64,000 nt of DNA. Source: Torymus aiolomorphi. Taxonomy: Eukaryota; Arthropoda; Insecta; Hymenoptera; Torymidae. Below are positions 1 to 12,874 of the stretch, piece by piece (the stretch's first letter is position 1; each line of letters opens with the position of its first letter). A program made the position numbers and the translations under genes. The notes beneath the pieces were generated by a model. The model was given only the letters and a program-made list of their open reading frames with translations, had not been told where the DNA came from and made no database searches. The DNA lies in assembly GCA_036365515.1 (NCBI GenBank), contig CM070873.1, positions 264,134,075 through 264,198,074 of the forward strand. The letters are read 5' to 3'.

Positions 1-329
1 AGTTAACAAAATAATTTTGTTGGCAATGATAATATTATCAAGACACACTAATGTGGGGCACACAACGTGTACACCCACATTATTACGGGGCACACAAAAA
101 TGTACTTTGTTGTCTGCTAGGGCACACAAATACGTACAAATTTTTTTTTATATTGTTTGTAACTTTCATAAATATTAATATTTTTCTATAAAAAAAATTG
201 TTTCGTGTAGATTATTAGTTTTATTATCAACATAATCTGCCCGGAATCTCTGAGACAGCTTAAATAGTCTATTATTATGCGACAAAACTGAAGAGTTTCT
301 TAAACCCACACTAATACGGACATCTACCC
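1..329. repeat. Right end of a TA-flanked MITE-like repeat, cut by the window edge
   Basis: The right terminus reads ACACTAATACGGACATCTACCC followed by TA at 330-331. Several GGGCACACAA-type motifs lie upstream. The inverted terminus matches the left end of the repeat at 47920 (GGGTAAGTGACCGTATTAG), so both probably belong to one family. The left end lies outside the window. The interior shows no coding frame. Confidence 0.4.
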
Positions 330-389
330 TACACCAATTTTAGAAAAATGTGTTAGGAATGTTATTTAGCACATTTGGAATACATCAAT

Positions 390-960
390 TTTAGAAAATG
401 TCCGTATGGATGTATGTGTGCGTCCGTGCGTGTGCGTGTGTGTGCGTCCGTATCCGTATACGCGGATATCTCATGATCTACTCGACCGATTTTAACCAGA
501 GAGGTATCATTTTTTTACATTTTGCTTTCACAGTTGGGGTCAATAGTCTATTTTTGTCAATTTCGATTTTCTTTTTTTTTTTTATAACCATTTTTCAATT
601 TTGAAAATTTTTATTTTTGTATTTTTAAATATTTAGAACTAATATTCTTAATATATTATGAATGCACTTTATGCAGGATAAAATTCTCTACATTAAAAAA
701 AAAAGTCGATAGCTATATTCTGTGATAAGTTAATGATAAAAACATCAATTTTTGAAAATAGGTTATATTTCGAAATTGAAAAAAGATATTGACATGAATA
801 TTTTTTTGGTTAAAAAGAATATCGAGTACTATAGTTTTCTAAATTTTCATGTTTTTTTATTGATTATTTTTTTAGAAAAAAATAATTTAAAAAAAAGTGA
901 TTTTTTTTGTCGTTGCATAACTAGAGTAAAATTTACTTAATCGTTTTGAAATTCCGTGTA
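390..960. repeat. Family A segment with a short GT-rich microsatellite
   Basis: The stretch 398-560 has a GT-rich microsatellite, then a segment about a GGATATCTCATGATCTACTC-type sequence and GACCGATTTTAACC. The same order occurs reversed at 34040-34300 beside the long (AC)n tract, so this is the same dispersed repeat. The 68- and 62-codon frames here are AT-rich shadows and are not called. Confidence 0.5.
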
Positions 961-2005
961 GGGGTAGATTTTGTACACGAGTCCTTTCTTTGGGCAAAAG
1001 GATTGGTCCATAAATTTCAGAGATATTTGAGGTTAAAATTTTTTTAACTTTTTTTTAAAATCGTAATATCTCGAGAACAAGTCGATGGATTATCCTGAAA
1101 TTTATAGACGAATTTGCATTTGAGATAGGCAATATGTGTGAAAAATTTTATTATGATTGATCGATTATTTTCAAAGATATTTAAGATTGAAAATTTTCAA
1201 AATTTTTTAACAGTTTTTTGAAATTGCAATTTATTGAGAACGGTTTATTTTTATATATAATTTAAATATTTTAATTATTCTTACGTGTGGATTATTTTAT
1301 TTTAATTATATATTGGGCAAATTTTAGAAGTAAAAAGTTTGATTATTATGCATTAATTATTATCTATTTCTTCTAAAAATATAACATAAAATTCTGTAAC
1401 ATTATTTATCCATTTAAAATCGTTGATTATTGTATCATTTATTTGAATATATTTATCATTCTCCATTAATATATTAGTATAATGTCCGTCATTAATTGTA
1501 TTACCATGATTTTTTTTTAATTTTAGGTAATTTCATGCTGCTTTGAATGCATTGTTAATAAAAACATGATATCAATGTTAATACCTTTAAAAATGAAAAA
1601 TAGTTTTTCAAAAAGTGAAAAATCGATATAAAGAAAAACGTAAAAAAATTTTAGCTTTAAATATCTCTAAAAATCATGAGACAATTCAAGAGAATAAACC
1701 AATTTGTTTTTCTCTAGTTATCATGCGATAAATAAAATGACTGTAAAATACGAAAAAATTTATATATCAAATAACTCAAAAAGTAATCGTACGATCTTGA
1801 TGAAAATTCACACACATATTATCTATATCACATACAAAATTGTCTATAAATTTGAAGCTGATACATGAGCCGTTCTCGAGAAATTATGATATGAAAAAAG
1901 GTTACAAAATTTTTAACCTCATATTCGAGCAAATATCTCTTAAATTTATGGACCAATCTTTCTGCCCAAAGAACTCACCTAAAATATATCCAAAATCTAT
2001 TTTAT
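955..2005. repeat. Inverted repeat of family A (satellite-like arms)
   Basis: The left arm (about 955-1200) and right arm (about 1750-2005) are imperfect reverse complements. Both carry TTTGGGCAAAAGGATTGGTC-like, TTCTCGAGAA and ACACATATTATCTATAT-like segments. The same arms recur at 33080-33800 and 46490-47930, with a fragment at 52180-52265. The spacer (1200-1750) is AT-rich without recognisable content. Confidence 0.65.
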
Positions 2006-2104
2006 TCAAATATATAGCATTTTAATGCCAAAAAATTAAAAATGCTATATCTCTCAATAAAATAGGGCTACAAATTATATGGGCTATTTTATAAGAAAAA
2101 GTGT

Positions 2105-2160
2105 ATATTTATTGTGTGCGTGCGTGCGTGTGTGTGCATGTGTGTGTGCATGTGTGTATT
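2105..2160. repeat. GT-rich microsatellite
   Basis: Interrupted (TG)n with GTGCG and GTGCA variants. Confidence 0.8.
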
Positions 2161-2234
2161 CTTTAAACTACGTTTTTCTTTTTTTTTCAGCTGATTTTGG
2201 TCTCAGAAGTCACTAGATGTAAGAGCCTCCTTAA

Positions 2235-2947
2235 GCTAGTTCATCACACATATGTAGAAATATATATATAGCTATTTGTAATGAATTTTTTTGTTTTGTC
2301 TTTTATATTTGATACAACCAGATCAGGTTTACATGAATGATGGGTGTCTTAAGAAGTAGAAAACATTTTTTTCATGCAGAATATGTATTGGCGCTAATAT
2401 CAACAATTAATTATTTTGAAATTTTACTAACACGTCGCTTCTATGCAAATTTTTATTTTACATGCAATCGTATCGAGTCTCATTTTGTTCCTTATGAAAT
2501 TTGAGGGTAGGCTCGCGATAACGATATTGTTGTATAATCGATCTGAACGGCACTAGATCTCATTGTTTATCGAAATTCCAGTGAATTTCGTGAATTTTCG
2601 ATAAACAATGAGATCTAGCGACGTTCAGATCGGTTATACAACAATATCGTTATCGCGAATCTACCCTCAAATTTCATAAGGAACAAAATGAGACTTTGAT
2701 CGATACGATTGCATGTAAAATAAAAATTTGCAAAGAAGCGACGTGTTAGTGAAATTTCAAAATAATTAATTGTTGATATTAGCGCCAATACTACGTAATT
2801 TGGCATGAAAAAAATGTTTTCTACTTCTTAAGACACCCATCATTCGAATCAACTTGATCTGATTGTATCAAATATAAAAGACAAAACAAAAAAAATTAAT
2901 TACGAATAGTTTATATATATATTGCTATATATGTGTGATGAACTACC
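2235..2947. mobile_element. TTAA-flanked palindromic MITE (element a)
   Basis: The element is 713 bp and almost entirely one palindrome, with an apex near 2577-2590. TTAA lies immediately outside both ends (2231-2234 and 2948-2951). The left end reads GCTAGTTCATCACACATAT and the inverted right end GGTAGTTCATCACACATAT. A TTAA duplication is characteristic of piggyBac-superfamily transposition. No transposase is encoded, so it would be non-autonomous. The 63-codon frame in the right arm is a by-product of the palindrome. Confidence 0.85.
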
Positions 2948-2951
2948 TTAA

Positions 2952-3334
2952 GGTAGTTCTCTAACGCGTTATAGTTTGTGCGCTCAGCGAGAGTCTGCTA
3001 TTTGTGTTTATAATCATTCATATCTTTTTAAAAAGGTCGGCTTGACACATATTTGATAAACTTAAAAGAAAGAGCTGAATTTCATCTTTCTTAAGCTATG
3101 TTTTTCTTTTTGAAAACCCACTTTTTTATCAAGTAATACTATTACTTCCTGTTATGCGTTATATGGCGTCATTTACTCTCAATGTAAAAGTAACCATTTT
3201 CAATAATTTTTTTCTTGAAAAATAGGTCGGCAACCTATATTTTAAAAAATAAAGAAAAATTATTTAGATTTTAAAGAACACGCTAGAATTTTGTTACTTT
3301 CGAAACCCACTTTTTGATATATTAGAGAACTACC
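2952..3334. mobile_element. TTAA-flanked MITE (element b), sharing its TTAA with both neighbours
   Basis: The element is 383 bp with ends GGTAGTTCTCTAA and its exact inverted copy. TTAA lies at 2948-2951 and 3335-3338. The interior is AT-rich and not palindromic. It contains ATATGGCGTCATT (3161-3173), also present in the TTAA element at 51875. Confidence 0.8.
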
Positions 3335-3338
3335 TTAA

Positions 3339-4144
3339 GGTAAGCAGTTTCAAATAATGTTTTATTAATTTGATAATCCAAGAATTGGGATATGTACAAA
3401 TATATACTAGAAGAAACATAAAAAAATTTTTTTCAAATAAATTCAGACAATAGTTACTATGATATTGTTACATTTAAAGACAAAAACTTCAATACGTTCT
3501 CTAATTTTTTTTATCCAATCTTAACGAAATAAAGCTTATTTTATTCGTTAAGAAATTTCAGGGGGAGTATCCATGGGGAAATTTATGATACCAGTTACCA
3601 GTACGGTACCATATCAATTTGTTGATTAAAACTTGACTGGCTTTTCTTAAACAAATTGATATTGCGCCGTACTGGTAACTCGTATCATAAATTTTCCGAT
3701 GGATACTCGCCCTGAAATTTCTTAACGAACAAAATAAGCTTTATTTCGTTAAGATCGGATAAAAAACAAAAAAAAAATCGAGAATTTAATGAAATTTTTT
3801 CTTTAATTGTAACAATATCGTAGTAAATATTGCCTGAATTACTCTAAAAAAAAAAAAAAAAATTGTTTTATGTTCTAGTATATATTTGTTACATAAATTA
3901 ACTCTTGGATTATCAAATTAATAAAACATTATTTAAAAAATTTAAAATTCTAAAACTGCTCCCTGGTAGAAATCGTCCATTTTTCTCCCATTTGTGAAAC
4001 GTTTTTTCTCCCATTTTTTAGTCATTTTCTAACGATTTCGGTCAACTCGCCATTAAATGGCTAGAAAATGGGGGAAAAATCATTTCACAAATGGGCGAAA
4101 AATGGACGATTTCTAGCAGGGCTGTTTCGACCAATAGAACTACC
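3339..4144. mobile_element. TTAA-flanked palindromic element (element c)
   Basis: TTAA lies at 3335-3338 and 4145-4148. The left end reads GGTAAGCAGTTTC and the inverted right end GGTAGTTCTATTGG. The main arms are about 3342-3625 and 3645-3945, with an apex near 3638. The right end is interrupted by a smaller palindrome (3966-4123). No coding capacity is seen. Confidence 0.75.
3966..4123. mobile_element. Small palindromic MITE nested in element c
   Basis: The ends read CCCTGGTAGAAATCGTCCAT and, inverted, CCCTGCTAGAAATCGTCCAT. The arms include CCCATTTGTGAAA. It splits the right arm of the surrounding palindrome, so it is probably a later insertion. Confidence 0.65.
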
Positions 4145-4149
4145 TTAAA

Positions 4150-4605
4150 CTCTTATCTAGATCTATTTAGATTTCGAGATGAATATTTTATTAAGGTGTT
4201 TTGTTCCTACTCGTCTACATGTAGATACTTACGTCGACCCCCCCCCCCCTTTGAGTTCTGAAACATTTATTTGATTATGTTATTTATTTGAAAACTCTAA
4301 CCATATCATATTTAGCCTAAAAATACTTATAGCAACACTTTACATATACTATGGGTAGACATAATAAGAGCTAAAAAGCCATTTTTATGGAATTAACGAT
4401 TTTCACAATATTTTTATGATCTCGTAATTTTTTTTTGTATCTAATTTTGTATTGGCCAGAATAATTCATAATACCATATTTTATCTAAAAAAAGTGTTGG
4501 ACAAATTTTATGCAGGGTCTAGTGAGACCTTATGCAGGTTGGGCATAATATGAGATAAATGGCCATTGTTCGTAAAATTGGCTAATATTATAATTTTTTT
4601 CGGCG
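4150..4605. other. AT-rich spacer, nothing recognised
   Basis: The stretch contains a C10-11 run near 4240 and no repeat ends or coding frames that I can support. Confidence 0.6.
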
Positions 4606-4609
4606 TTAA

Positions 4610-4984
4610 GGGGACGCCGGAGTCAATGTATTTTAAATGGAGGGTGGCGCTGTATTCAGTAAAACGCGTTTTTATTATATAAATTATAAATTTCTTATCT
4701 TTTTGGATTTTGGAGACTTAAGCGCGCTATATGGATATTAATGTTTAGTTATTTCTCCAAATCGCAACTCAAACAATCAATTAATTGCCGAGAAAACCTT
4801 GAAAAACTTGCGCGGGTAACATAACCTATAAATTACGAAATTGAAAGACAATAATTTGTTTGAATTTCAAGAATTGAGCGCGCTTTGTATAAATTTTAAG
4901 TATACTTCCAAAATTTCAATCCAATCGGTTAATTATTCGAAGAGAAAACTTTGAAAAACTAGCTGACGGGACTTCGGCCTCCCG
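4610..4984. mobile_element. TTAA-flanked MITE (element d)
   Basis: TTAA lies at 4606-4609 and 4985-4988. The left end reads GGGGACGCCGGAGTC and the inverted right end CGGGAGGCCGAAGTC, 12 of 15 matching. The interior is AT-rich with imperfect internal repeats (GAGCGCGCTTTGTAT-like) and no coding frame. Confidence 0.6.
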
Positions 4985-5129
4985 TTAAGCAAATGTTTTT
5001 TTTTCTTAATCTAATATTTTTCCTCAATTGTACACAAGCTCATCTGTGAAGTGTTAAGTTTTTAAGTCTCTAAATTTTTTTTTGTACCGCAGCACGATTT
5101 TCGCGTTTTTTGAACCTATTAATAGAGCC

Positions 5130-5265
5130 GAAAGCGACCGCTTGTCGACCAGCGGGCGGTAAAAACTGGAAAGCGCCCGCTGCTCACCGTAGCGGGTGGT
5201 AAAAATCGACAAGCGCCGGTGCTCGCAGTAGCAGGCGGTAAAAATCGAAAAGCGCCCGCTGTCGT
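5130..5265. repeat. 40-bp minisatellite, about 3.3 copies
   Basis: The unit carries GCCCGCTG...AGCGGGCGGTAAAAA...CGAAAAGC. One copy is 40 bp and the next 39 bp. It is GC-rich and hairpin-prone. An open frame on the minus strand (5054-5284) runs through it, but only because 40-bp units cycle frames with few stops. Confidence 0.75.
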
Positions 5266-5343
5266 TTTCAAATGGAATTTTCAAGATTGTTTAAGAAAAT
5301 CATCGATATTTTGAAAAAACGCAAAAATCTATACTTGCGGTCC

Positions 5344-5512
5344 ACAAAATATGGTGTGCACCAAGGGGCTAAGTGGGTTTTTTGACCTCGTCTTCGGTTC
5401 GCAAACGCACTCGCCTTCGGCTCGTGCTAGCTCACCTTCGACTCGTACTGCAACCCCACACTCGGCCTAAAAAGACCCATTTTACGCCCTTGGCACACAA
5501 TATACTATTTTC
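5344..5512. repeat. Dispersed repeat with CTCGCCTTCGGCTCGTGCTAGC core
   Basis: It shares about 110 bp with 12757-12870, including CGCCTTCGGCTC, TGCTAGCTC, CTACTGCAA and the flanking CCCTTGG and CGCAATA-like segments. The TTCGGCTCG-type core resembles hairpin apices elsewhere in the window. The 96-codon frame at 5373-5663 crosses its boundary and is not supported as a gene. Confidence 0.55.
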
Positions 5513-5929
5513 GCATAGTTCTACGATTTTGACACAAAATTTTCCAGTTCTGCGTACTGTGCGGCGCGGCGACAATGTACGTGTCTTTGCTTTTACGCGG
5601 GCGTGCGCGTTACGTAAGCGGCGATTAATCTTATCTTGCCTCTGTGCAGCTATAGCTCGTTGAGAAAAGTTAATCTTGCGGCAAAATAAATGCGACTTTC
5701 GACATGCCCACTGCTAGCTTCGCCTTCTCCGACAGCTAAGAGAATCGCATAATCTATCAAACTTGTTTATCTTTGGCATGTCGCCTTAATCCAGGAGCCG
5801 TCTGTCATTATTACTAAAAACACAGCTTCAAGACTCGTCCGTGAGCTATTAGAAGTTCTCGAGTGACAGCGAGAACAGGTATGAAAATACTAGAGTGCGC
5901 TGGTACGACTAGAGCTACATGGCTATAGG

Positions 5930-6140
5930 AGCTCGTCGAGGAGAGGCGAGAAAAGGCGCGAGAGAGATAGATAGATAGATAGATACGATTTATTTGCCTT
6001 CGCGGCAAAATAATTAATACAGAATTTATACAGTGTATAACTTAAAATAAAATACAGTAAAATAAGATATAATAAAAATATATAAAAATAAAAGTAATAC
6101 AACCTGATACAAATATATAAATTATACATAAAATAGCAGA
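5930..6140 (-). mobile_element. Non-LTR retrotransposon 3' tail, copy 1
   Basis: On the minus strand an AT-rich 3' UTR ends TTTTGCCGCGAAGGCAAATA then AAT and (TATC)n, the layout of a LINE tail: a polyadenylation-like AATAAA followed by a short microsatellite. It lacks coding sequence. A second, similar tail follows at 6140-6345. Confidence 0.5.
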
Positions 6141-6345
6141 GAGATAGATAGATAAAAAAAATTTATTTGCCTTTGCGACAAAACAAATACAAGACTTAGA
6201 CATCGCCTAATTTCATATGTATACATTAAAATAGAGTAATATAAATACAATAAATATATGCAATACAATAAAAGAATGAAAATATAATAAAATAACAATA
6301 AAACAATAAAACAAAATAATAAAACAATAGATTTAAAATAGAGAG
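6140..6345 (-). mobile_element. Non-LTR retrotransposon 3' tail, copy 2
   Basis: It repeats the ending of copy 1 (GTCGCAAAGGCAAATAAA, then TATC units) with a longer ATAAAA-rich 3' UTR upstream. It may be a tandem duplication or a second insertion next to the first. The (GA)n tract starts directly beside it. Confidence 0.5.
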
Positions 6346-6349
6346 AGTA

Positions 6350-8000
<1,651 letters not shown>

Positions 8001-8500
8001 GCTTCCCTGCCCCATCACCAATTGATTTTATAGTTTCGTATCAAGAAATTGCCGCACAACTCTACCGGCGTCTACCTTGCAAACAACGCTCCCACCGTAT
8101 ATGGGACTTTCTTTCAAGTCAACTCTATGTATGGCCTCGTGTGTGTGCCCGACTGAAAACATTTTCTGTTGCTCTTCTTAAAAAGCCAATTATTTCAATA
8201 TTTTCCTCTGCTATAAGGAAATACAATATCGAAAGAATTTATTGCGATCGTTGCAGAATCTATCTTACAAGTCACGTAAAAAGTTGCTTTTATCAAATTT
8301 CCGCTATCACCTTGCGATATGTAAATATTTCATTACGATAATAAAGTTTGCGAGATAATTTTTGAAATTTTTTATAAAAGCGTATTTCATTTCAGAAATA
8401 CATAACTTTTCAAGTAAGCTCCCTTGTATAAGTACAAGAATATCACATGATGACTTTTATAAGCAACCTAGACGATTAACGTTCACAAATGAGAAAGCTA

Positions 8501-9197
8501 GGGTAAATGTGGGTATTACCGCGGACGCTGCAATTACCGCGGATCGACGAAAAACACTCTGCAATTTCATTTTTCATAGTATAATTCGGCATTTAATATT
8601 TATTCGATCATACAATATATTAATTAATATAAGAAATCGTCTTAAAAAGAGAATAAAGCATGATTTGTATGAATATACTACATTATTGTCTGGCCATCCG
8701 CGGTAATACCGTCATTTGTATACAAATACGATTGCTGGTATTACTGCGGCATTGGTCCAACGTAACCTCAAAACAATGAAATCAAGAAGTCTACAATATA
8801 TATGAGAACATTTGCCAACTGCTATGTTCTAAATGAAATATGATGTAAAAATATACAGATATGTTCATTTTTTCGGTTGTAAAATTATAAATAATATAAC
8901 AAGCTCAAGGTAAAATTCCGCAGTAATACCCCCGCGGTAATCCATCATACACACGGTAAAACCCCCGCGGTAATTCAATCATACCCTCAGTAATATCAGC
9001 CTCGGATCTATTTTTTAGATTGCATTTATTAATTAAATATATGTTTTTTATCATATGATAAGAGTCATTTTTGCATTTCTGGTAAGTTAAAGAAGAATTA
9101 AAAAAAGAATTCAACTTAAATCACCGAGGCAAAGCTTTTAATTCGTGTACTATAAGACGCCCGTGCTGAAAAACCGCGGTAATACCCACTTTTACCC
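8501..9197. mobile_element. TA-flanked MITE with iterated ATTACCGCGG motifs
   Basis: The element is 697 bp. The left end (8501-8524) starts GGGTAAATGTGGGTATTACC and ends in GCGG; the inverted right end (9174-9197) differs at one base. TA flanks both sides (8499-8500, 9198-9199). Around eight copies of ATTACCGCGG or close variants occur inside in both orientations, including a hairpin at 8697-8749. TA duplications suggest the Tc1/mariner/pogo group. No transposase is present. Confidence 0.8.
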
Positions 9198-9455
9198 TAT
9201 GTAGATGCCTTCGTAGTCGCTGCGATGAGACATTAACGACGAATGGCGTCTAATAATAGAAATTTGTATTTCTTCAGTGAACACCTTATTGACATCGACT
9301 CGGGTAATCATCATATGTACGTCATTGTGTATATTTTGGCGAACTATAGCTAGTTTGTTTACATATAAATCGGAAAATCCCAAAGACCCAAACCGTAATA
9401 ACATTCGTCTTCATTTTTATTCAATCCATTTTCAATTTGCCCTTGACTTTAAAAA

Positions 9456-9852
9456 GGGGGGGTCCAAAGTTTCGACGAATCACTTGAAAATTGAAGTCAA
9501 CTATAGACGTGCTCGGTTTCGATATAAGCTACTGCAGATTGTGCAAAATTTCGAAATTCTAAATTACGAAAATCATATTTTCGAATGTAACAATTCACCT
9601 ACTGTCCAAAACATCGAATTTCATTAATAGAATTTTAATATGGATACAATACATATTTCGAAATAAATCATTAGAAACAAGTTATATTTGATGTTTTGGA
9701 CAGTAGGTGAAATGTTAGATTCGAAAATATGATTTTCGTAATTTAGAATTTCGAAATTTTGCACAATCTGCAGTAGCTTATATCGAAACCGAGCACGTCT
9801 ATAGTTGACTTCAATTTTCAAGTGAGTCGTCTAAACTTTGGACCCCCCCCCC
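9456..9852. mobile_element. Foldback MITE with G-run/C-run ends, copy 1
   Basis: The arms (about 9456-9613 and 9692-9852) are near-perfect inverted copies. They begin with a run of G, then TCCAAAGTTTCGACGA and TCACTTGAAAATTGAAGTC. A second copy lies at 11456-11886. The open frames in both arms read the same AT-rich palindrome and are rejected as genes. Confidence 0.8.
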
Positions 9853-9950
9853 TCCCTACAAATTCTATATCTTCAAAAAGTTCGATAAAAGTCGTTCTTC
9901 TTTGTGACACATGCATGATTTTCGCGATTTTTTAGCCTAAAAAGCCAATA

Positions 9951-10168
9951 GGTTTGAAGTTTGCAACGTTGTAGCGCAATGAAACAAAAAAATATGAGTT
10001 TACTTCAAGTTTATAATAATTAATATTAATTTTGCGTGTAGATTTATTGTTTTATAATATCAAATAACTTTATGACAAAGATTTAGATAAAATTTCCATT
10101 GCTTAATAACTTTAATTAATTGTAAACAATTATTTCGTTGCACTCCAACGATGCAAACTTCAGATCCA
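9951..10168. mobile_element. Short TIR MITE, copy 1 of a family
   Basis: It has inverted ends TTTGAAGTTTGCAACGTTG and GATGCAAACTTCAGATCC. It is about 75% similar by eye to 26937-27158. A terminal fragment also occurs near 10705-10735. Confidence 0.6.
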
Positions 10169-10600
10169 TAATTTTTTTCTAGGTCTATTTTATCGTTAGA
10201 ATTCATAATCAGCCATAAAATTGATACGAATACCAAGAGCAACGAAGTGAGAATTTTTTTCGCCTTCAACCCTCCTATAATCGACTTTTCGGGGGTGTTC
10301 CGGGGAATCGATTTCGTTAATAAATTTTTTCTAGGTCTATTTTATCGTTAGAATGCAAAATCAGCGATAAAATTGATACGAATACCAAAAGCAACGAAGT
10401 GAGAATTTTTTTCTCCTTCAACCCCCCTATAATCGACTTTTCGGGGGTGTTCCGGGGAATCGATTTCGTTGCTAATTTTTTTCTAGGTCTATTTTATCGT
10501 TAGAATTCATAATCAGCCATAAAATTGATATGAATACTAAAAGCAACGAAGTGAGAATTTTTTTTCTTTGGCCACCCCTATATAATCAACGTTTGGGGGG
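10168..10600. repeat. Tandem repeat, ~153-bp unit, about 2.8 copies
   Basis: Units start TTTTTTCTAGGTCTATTTTA and contain AGCAACGAAGTGAGAA and CGGGGGTGTTCCGGGG. Copies begin near 10170, 10322 and 10475. The array abuts the MITE at 9951. Confidence 0.8.
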
Positions 10601-11455
10601 TGGGGGTAATGTGGGGTTCATTTGTTTATGTTTTTTTATGTGTATTTAATAATTTTTTATGATAATAAACAGAAACCCGATTTTACAAAAATTGATTTTT
10701 CGTTGGATCCCAACGTTGCAAACTTCAAACACATCTGCCAGGAACAAATATGGCATAAGTGGGCACCTCGAATCAAATTTTTTCAATTATTGTAATTTTT
10801 GGCATATTAACCCGTTTCGGCCCGGAACTCCCAAATTTTCGTCTGATTATCGATACGATAACTTTTTATGTTTCAAGTGTTTAAAAAACTTAAAAAATAT
10901 GATTTCTGACGTAAAATTTTATTTACTTTCAGAATCCGTCCTCAAAATTGCAATACCATTAATATTAAAAAAATTATAAGCCATTTTAGTCAAAAAAACA
11001 CGGTTTTCTCGAAAAAAAAATTTTTTTTGATCGAAATTTTTGTACCGAAACAGAATTGATCCGTAAGTCTAACCAGTGAAAGTTGTGGAGTAATTACCTA
11101 TACTTTGTAGTGGCATTGGTTTGAAATCGAATTTCAAAATGTCGGCCACGGGAATGGTTATTTTTCAGCGAATATCTCATAAAATACTTTGCGATTTTTT
11201 TTTGTCGAAAAGGATTAACTTTGCAAAAAAATGTTATACAACAAAAAGTGCTTCAAATTAGTCAAAGAACACGTGGAAATTTTTTCAGAATTTTTTTAGA
11301 TCATATTTGGATTTTTGAAAAATGGCTAATTCCGAAAAATCCAAAAATTATGCGATAAATTCTGAAAAAATTTTCACGTGGTCTTTGAATAATTCTAAAT
11401 ACTTTTTAATCTATAAAAAATTTTTTGCATAGTTAATCCTTTTCAAGGAAAAAAA

Positions 11456-11886
11456 GGGGGGGGGTCCAAAGTTTCGACGACTCACTTGAAAATTGAAGTC
11501 AACTATAGACGTGCTCGGTTTCGATATAAGCTACTGTAGATTGTGCAAAATTTCGAAATTCTAAATTACGAAAATCATATTTTCGAATGTAACAATTCAC
11601 CTACTGTCCAAAACATCGAATTTCATTAATAGAATTTTAATAGGGATACAATAAACATATTTCAAAATAAATCATTAGAAACAAGTTATATTTGCTTTAA
11701 AATCGTATTGATGAAATTCGATGTTTTGGACAGTAGGTGAATTGTTAGATTCGAAAATATGATTTTCGTAATTTAGAATTTCGAAATTTTGCACAATCTG
11801 CAGTAGCTTATATCGAAACCGAGCACGTCTATAGTTGACTTCAATTTTCAAGTGAGTCGTCGAAACTTTGGACCCCCCCCCCCCCC
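11456..11886. mobile_element. Foldback MITE with G-run/C-run ends, copy 2 (nested)
   Basis: It is nearly identical to 9456-9852 and retains a longer spacer. It interrupts element i. The flanks suggest an 8-bp duplication (GAAAAAAA on both sides), which would fit hAT-type transposition, but the A-rich context makes this tentative. Confidence 0.75.
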
Positions 11887-11996
11887 GAAAAAAAATTGGA
11901 AAGTATTTTATGAGATTTTCGTTGAAAAATGACCATTCCCGTGGCCGCTATTTTGAAATTCGATTTCAGACCTATGCCAGTTCAAAGTATATGGTA

Positions 11997-12391
11997 CACG
12001 GAGAGAAAAGTTAAGTATCATTAACTGAAGACTTAGGCCAAAACGGCCTGAGTGACTCGGGTAGTAGGCATAAAACTAGCATTACTGGAGTCTCCAGTAG
12101 TTTCTGCCTGAGAGTCAACAATTGACTTTGTTTAACTAAATTATAATAGAAAAACGTATTACAATTATAATTAACTTATGTAAATCGTATATAAACTATG
12201 TAAAGTTTATTTATTTGCGTGCAAATGATGTTTGCATCTCCTAACCTCAAAAAAACATGCGACTGTGATGTTTACGTTTACGGAGGACTCAGGCAAAAAC
12301 GGCCTAAGAGTCCGGCATTGGTGATTGGCTACATGCACATAACCTTGACGGATGAAAATAAGGTTATATTTATTCAAGTTTTCTCTCCGTG
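11997..12391. mobile_element. TA-flanked MITE, CACGGAGAGAAAA ends (nested)
   Basis: It starts CACGGAGAGAAAAGTT and ends with the inverted copy CTTTTCTCTCCGTG-like (AAGTTTTCTCTCCGTG), with TA on each side (11995-11996, 12392-12393). Comparison with the left arm of element i shows the empty site with a single TA. The ends resemble those at 44705. Confidence 0.8.
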
Positions 12392-12756
12392 TAATTCTCC
12401 ACAACTTTCACTGGTTAGACTCACGGCTCAATTCTGTTTCGGTACGAAAATTTTGATCAAAAAAAAATTTTTTCGAGAAAACCGTGTTTTTTTTGGCTAA
12501 AATGGTTTATAATTTTTTAAATATTGATGGTATTGCAATTTACATAAAATTTTACGTCAGAAATCATATTTTTCAAGTTTTTTAAACACTTGAAACATAA
12601 AAAGTTATCGTATCGAAAATCAAACGAAAATTTGGGAGTTCCGGGCCGAAACGAGTTAATAAACCAAATTAATCTAAAAAGTAAGAAAAATTTGTTTCGG
12701 GAGTCCCTGAAGCATGTTTATTCCTAGTAGCTTCCAAGTCTGAGCTGCTGACTTCA

Positions 12757-12870
12757 GCGTCGTCTCGCCTTCGGCTCATGCTAGCTCGCCTTCAATTCCT
12801 ACTGCAAACTCCACACTCAGTGTAAAAAAGCCCACTTTCCACCCTTGGTACGCAATACAATATTAGCAGA
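12757..12870. repeat. Dispersed repeat, second copy of the 5344 family
   Basis: It shares CGCCTTCGGCTC, TGCTAGCTCGCCTTC, CTACTGCAA and the CCCTTGG/CGCAATA segment with 5344-5512. Confidence 0.55.
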
Positions 12871-12874
12871 TCGA

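Larger units (their letters stand above)
10811..12655. mobile_element. TTAA-flanked palindrome (element i) carrying two younger insertions
   Basis: TTAA lies at 10807-10810 and 12656-12659. The left end reads CCCGTTTCGGCCCGGAACTC; the inverted right end reads CTCGTTTCGGCCCGGAACTC. The arms pair through the element to an apex near 11330. The right arm is split at 11456-11886 (foldback MITE) and 11997-12391 (TA-flanked MITE). Removing these restores continuity with the left arm. No coding sequence is seen. Confidence 0.8.

Noticed and set aside
9277..9821. Frames of 116 and 65 codons on opposite strands with a shared peptide
   Set aside because: They read the two arms of one foldback MITE, so the shared peptide is a consequence of the palindrome.
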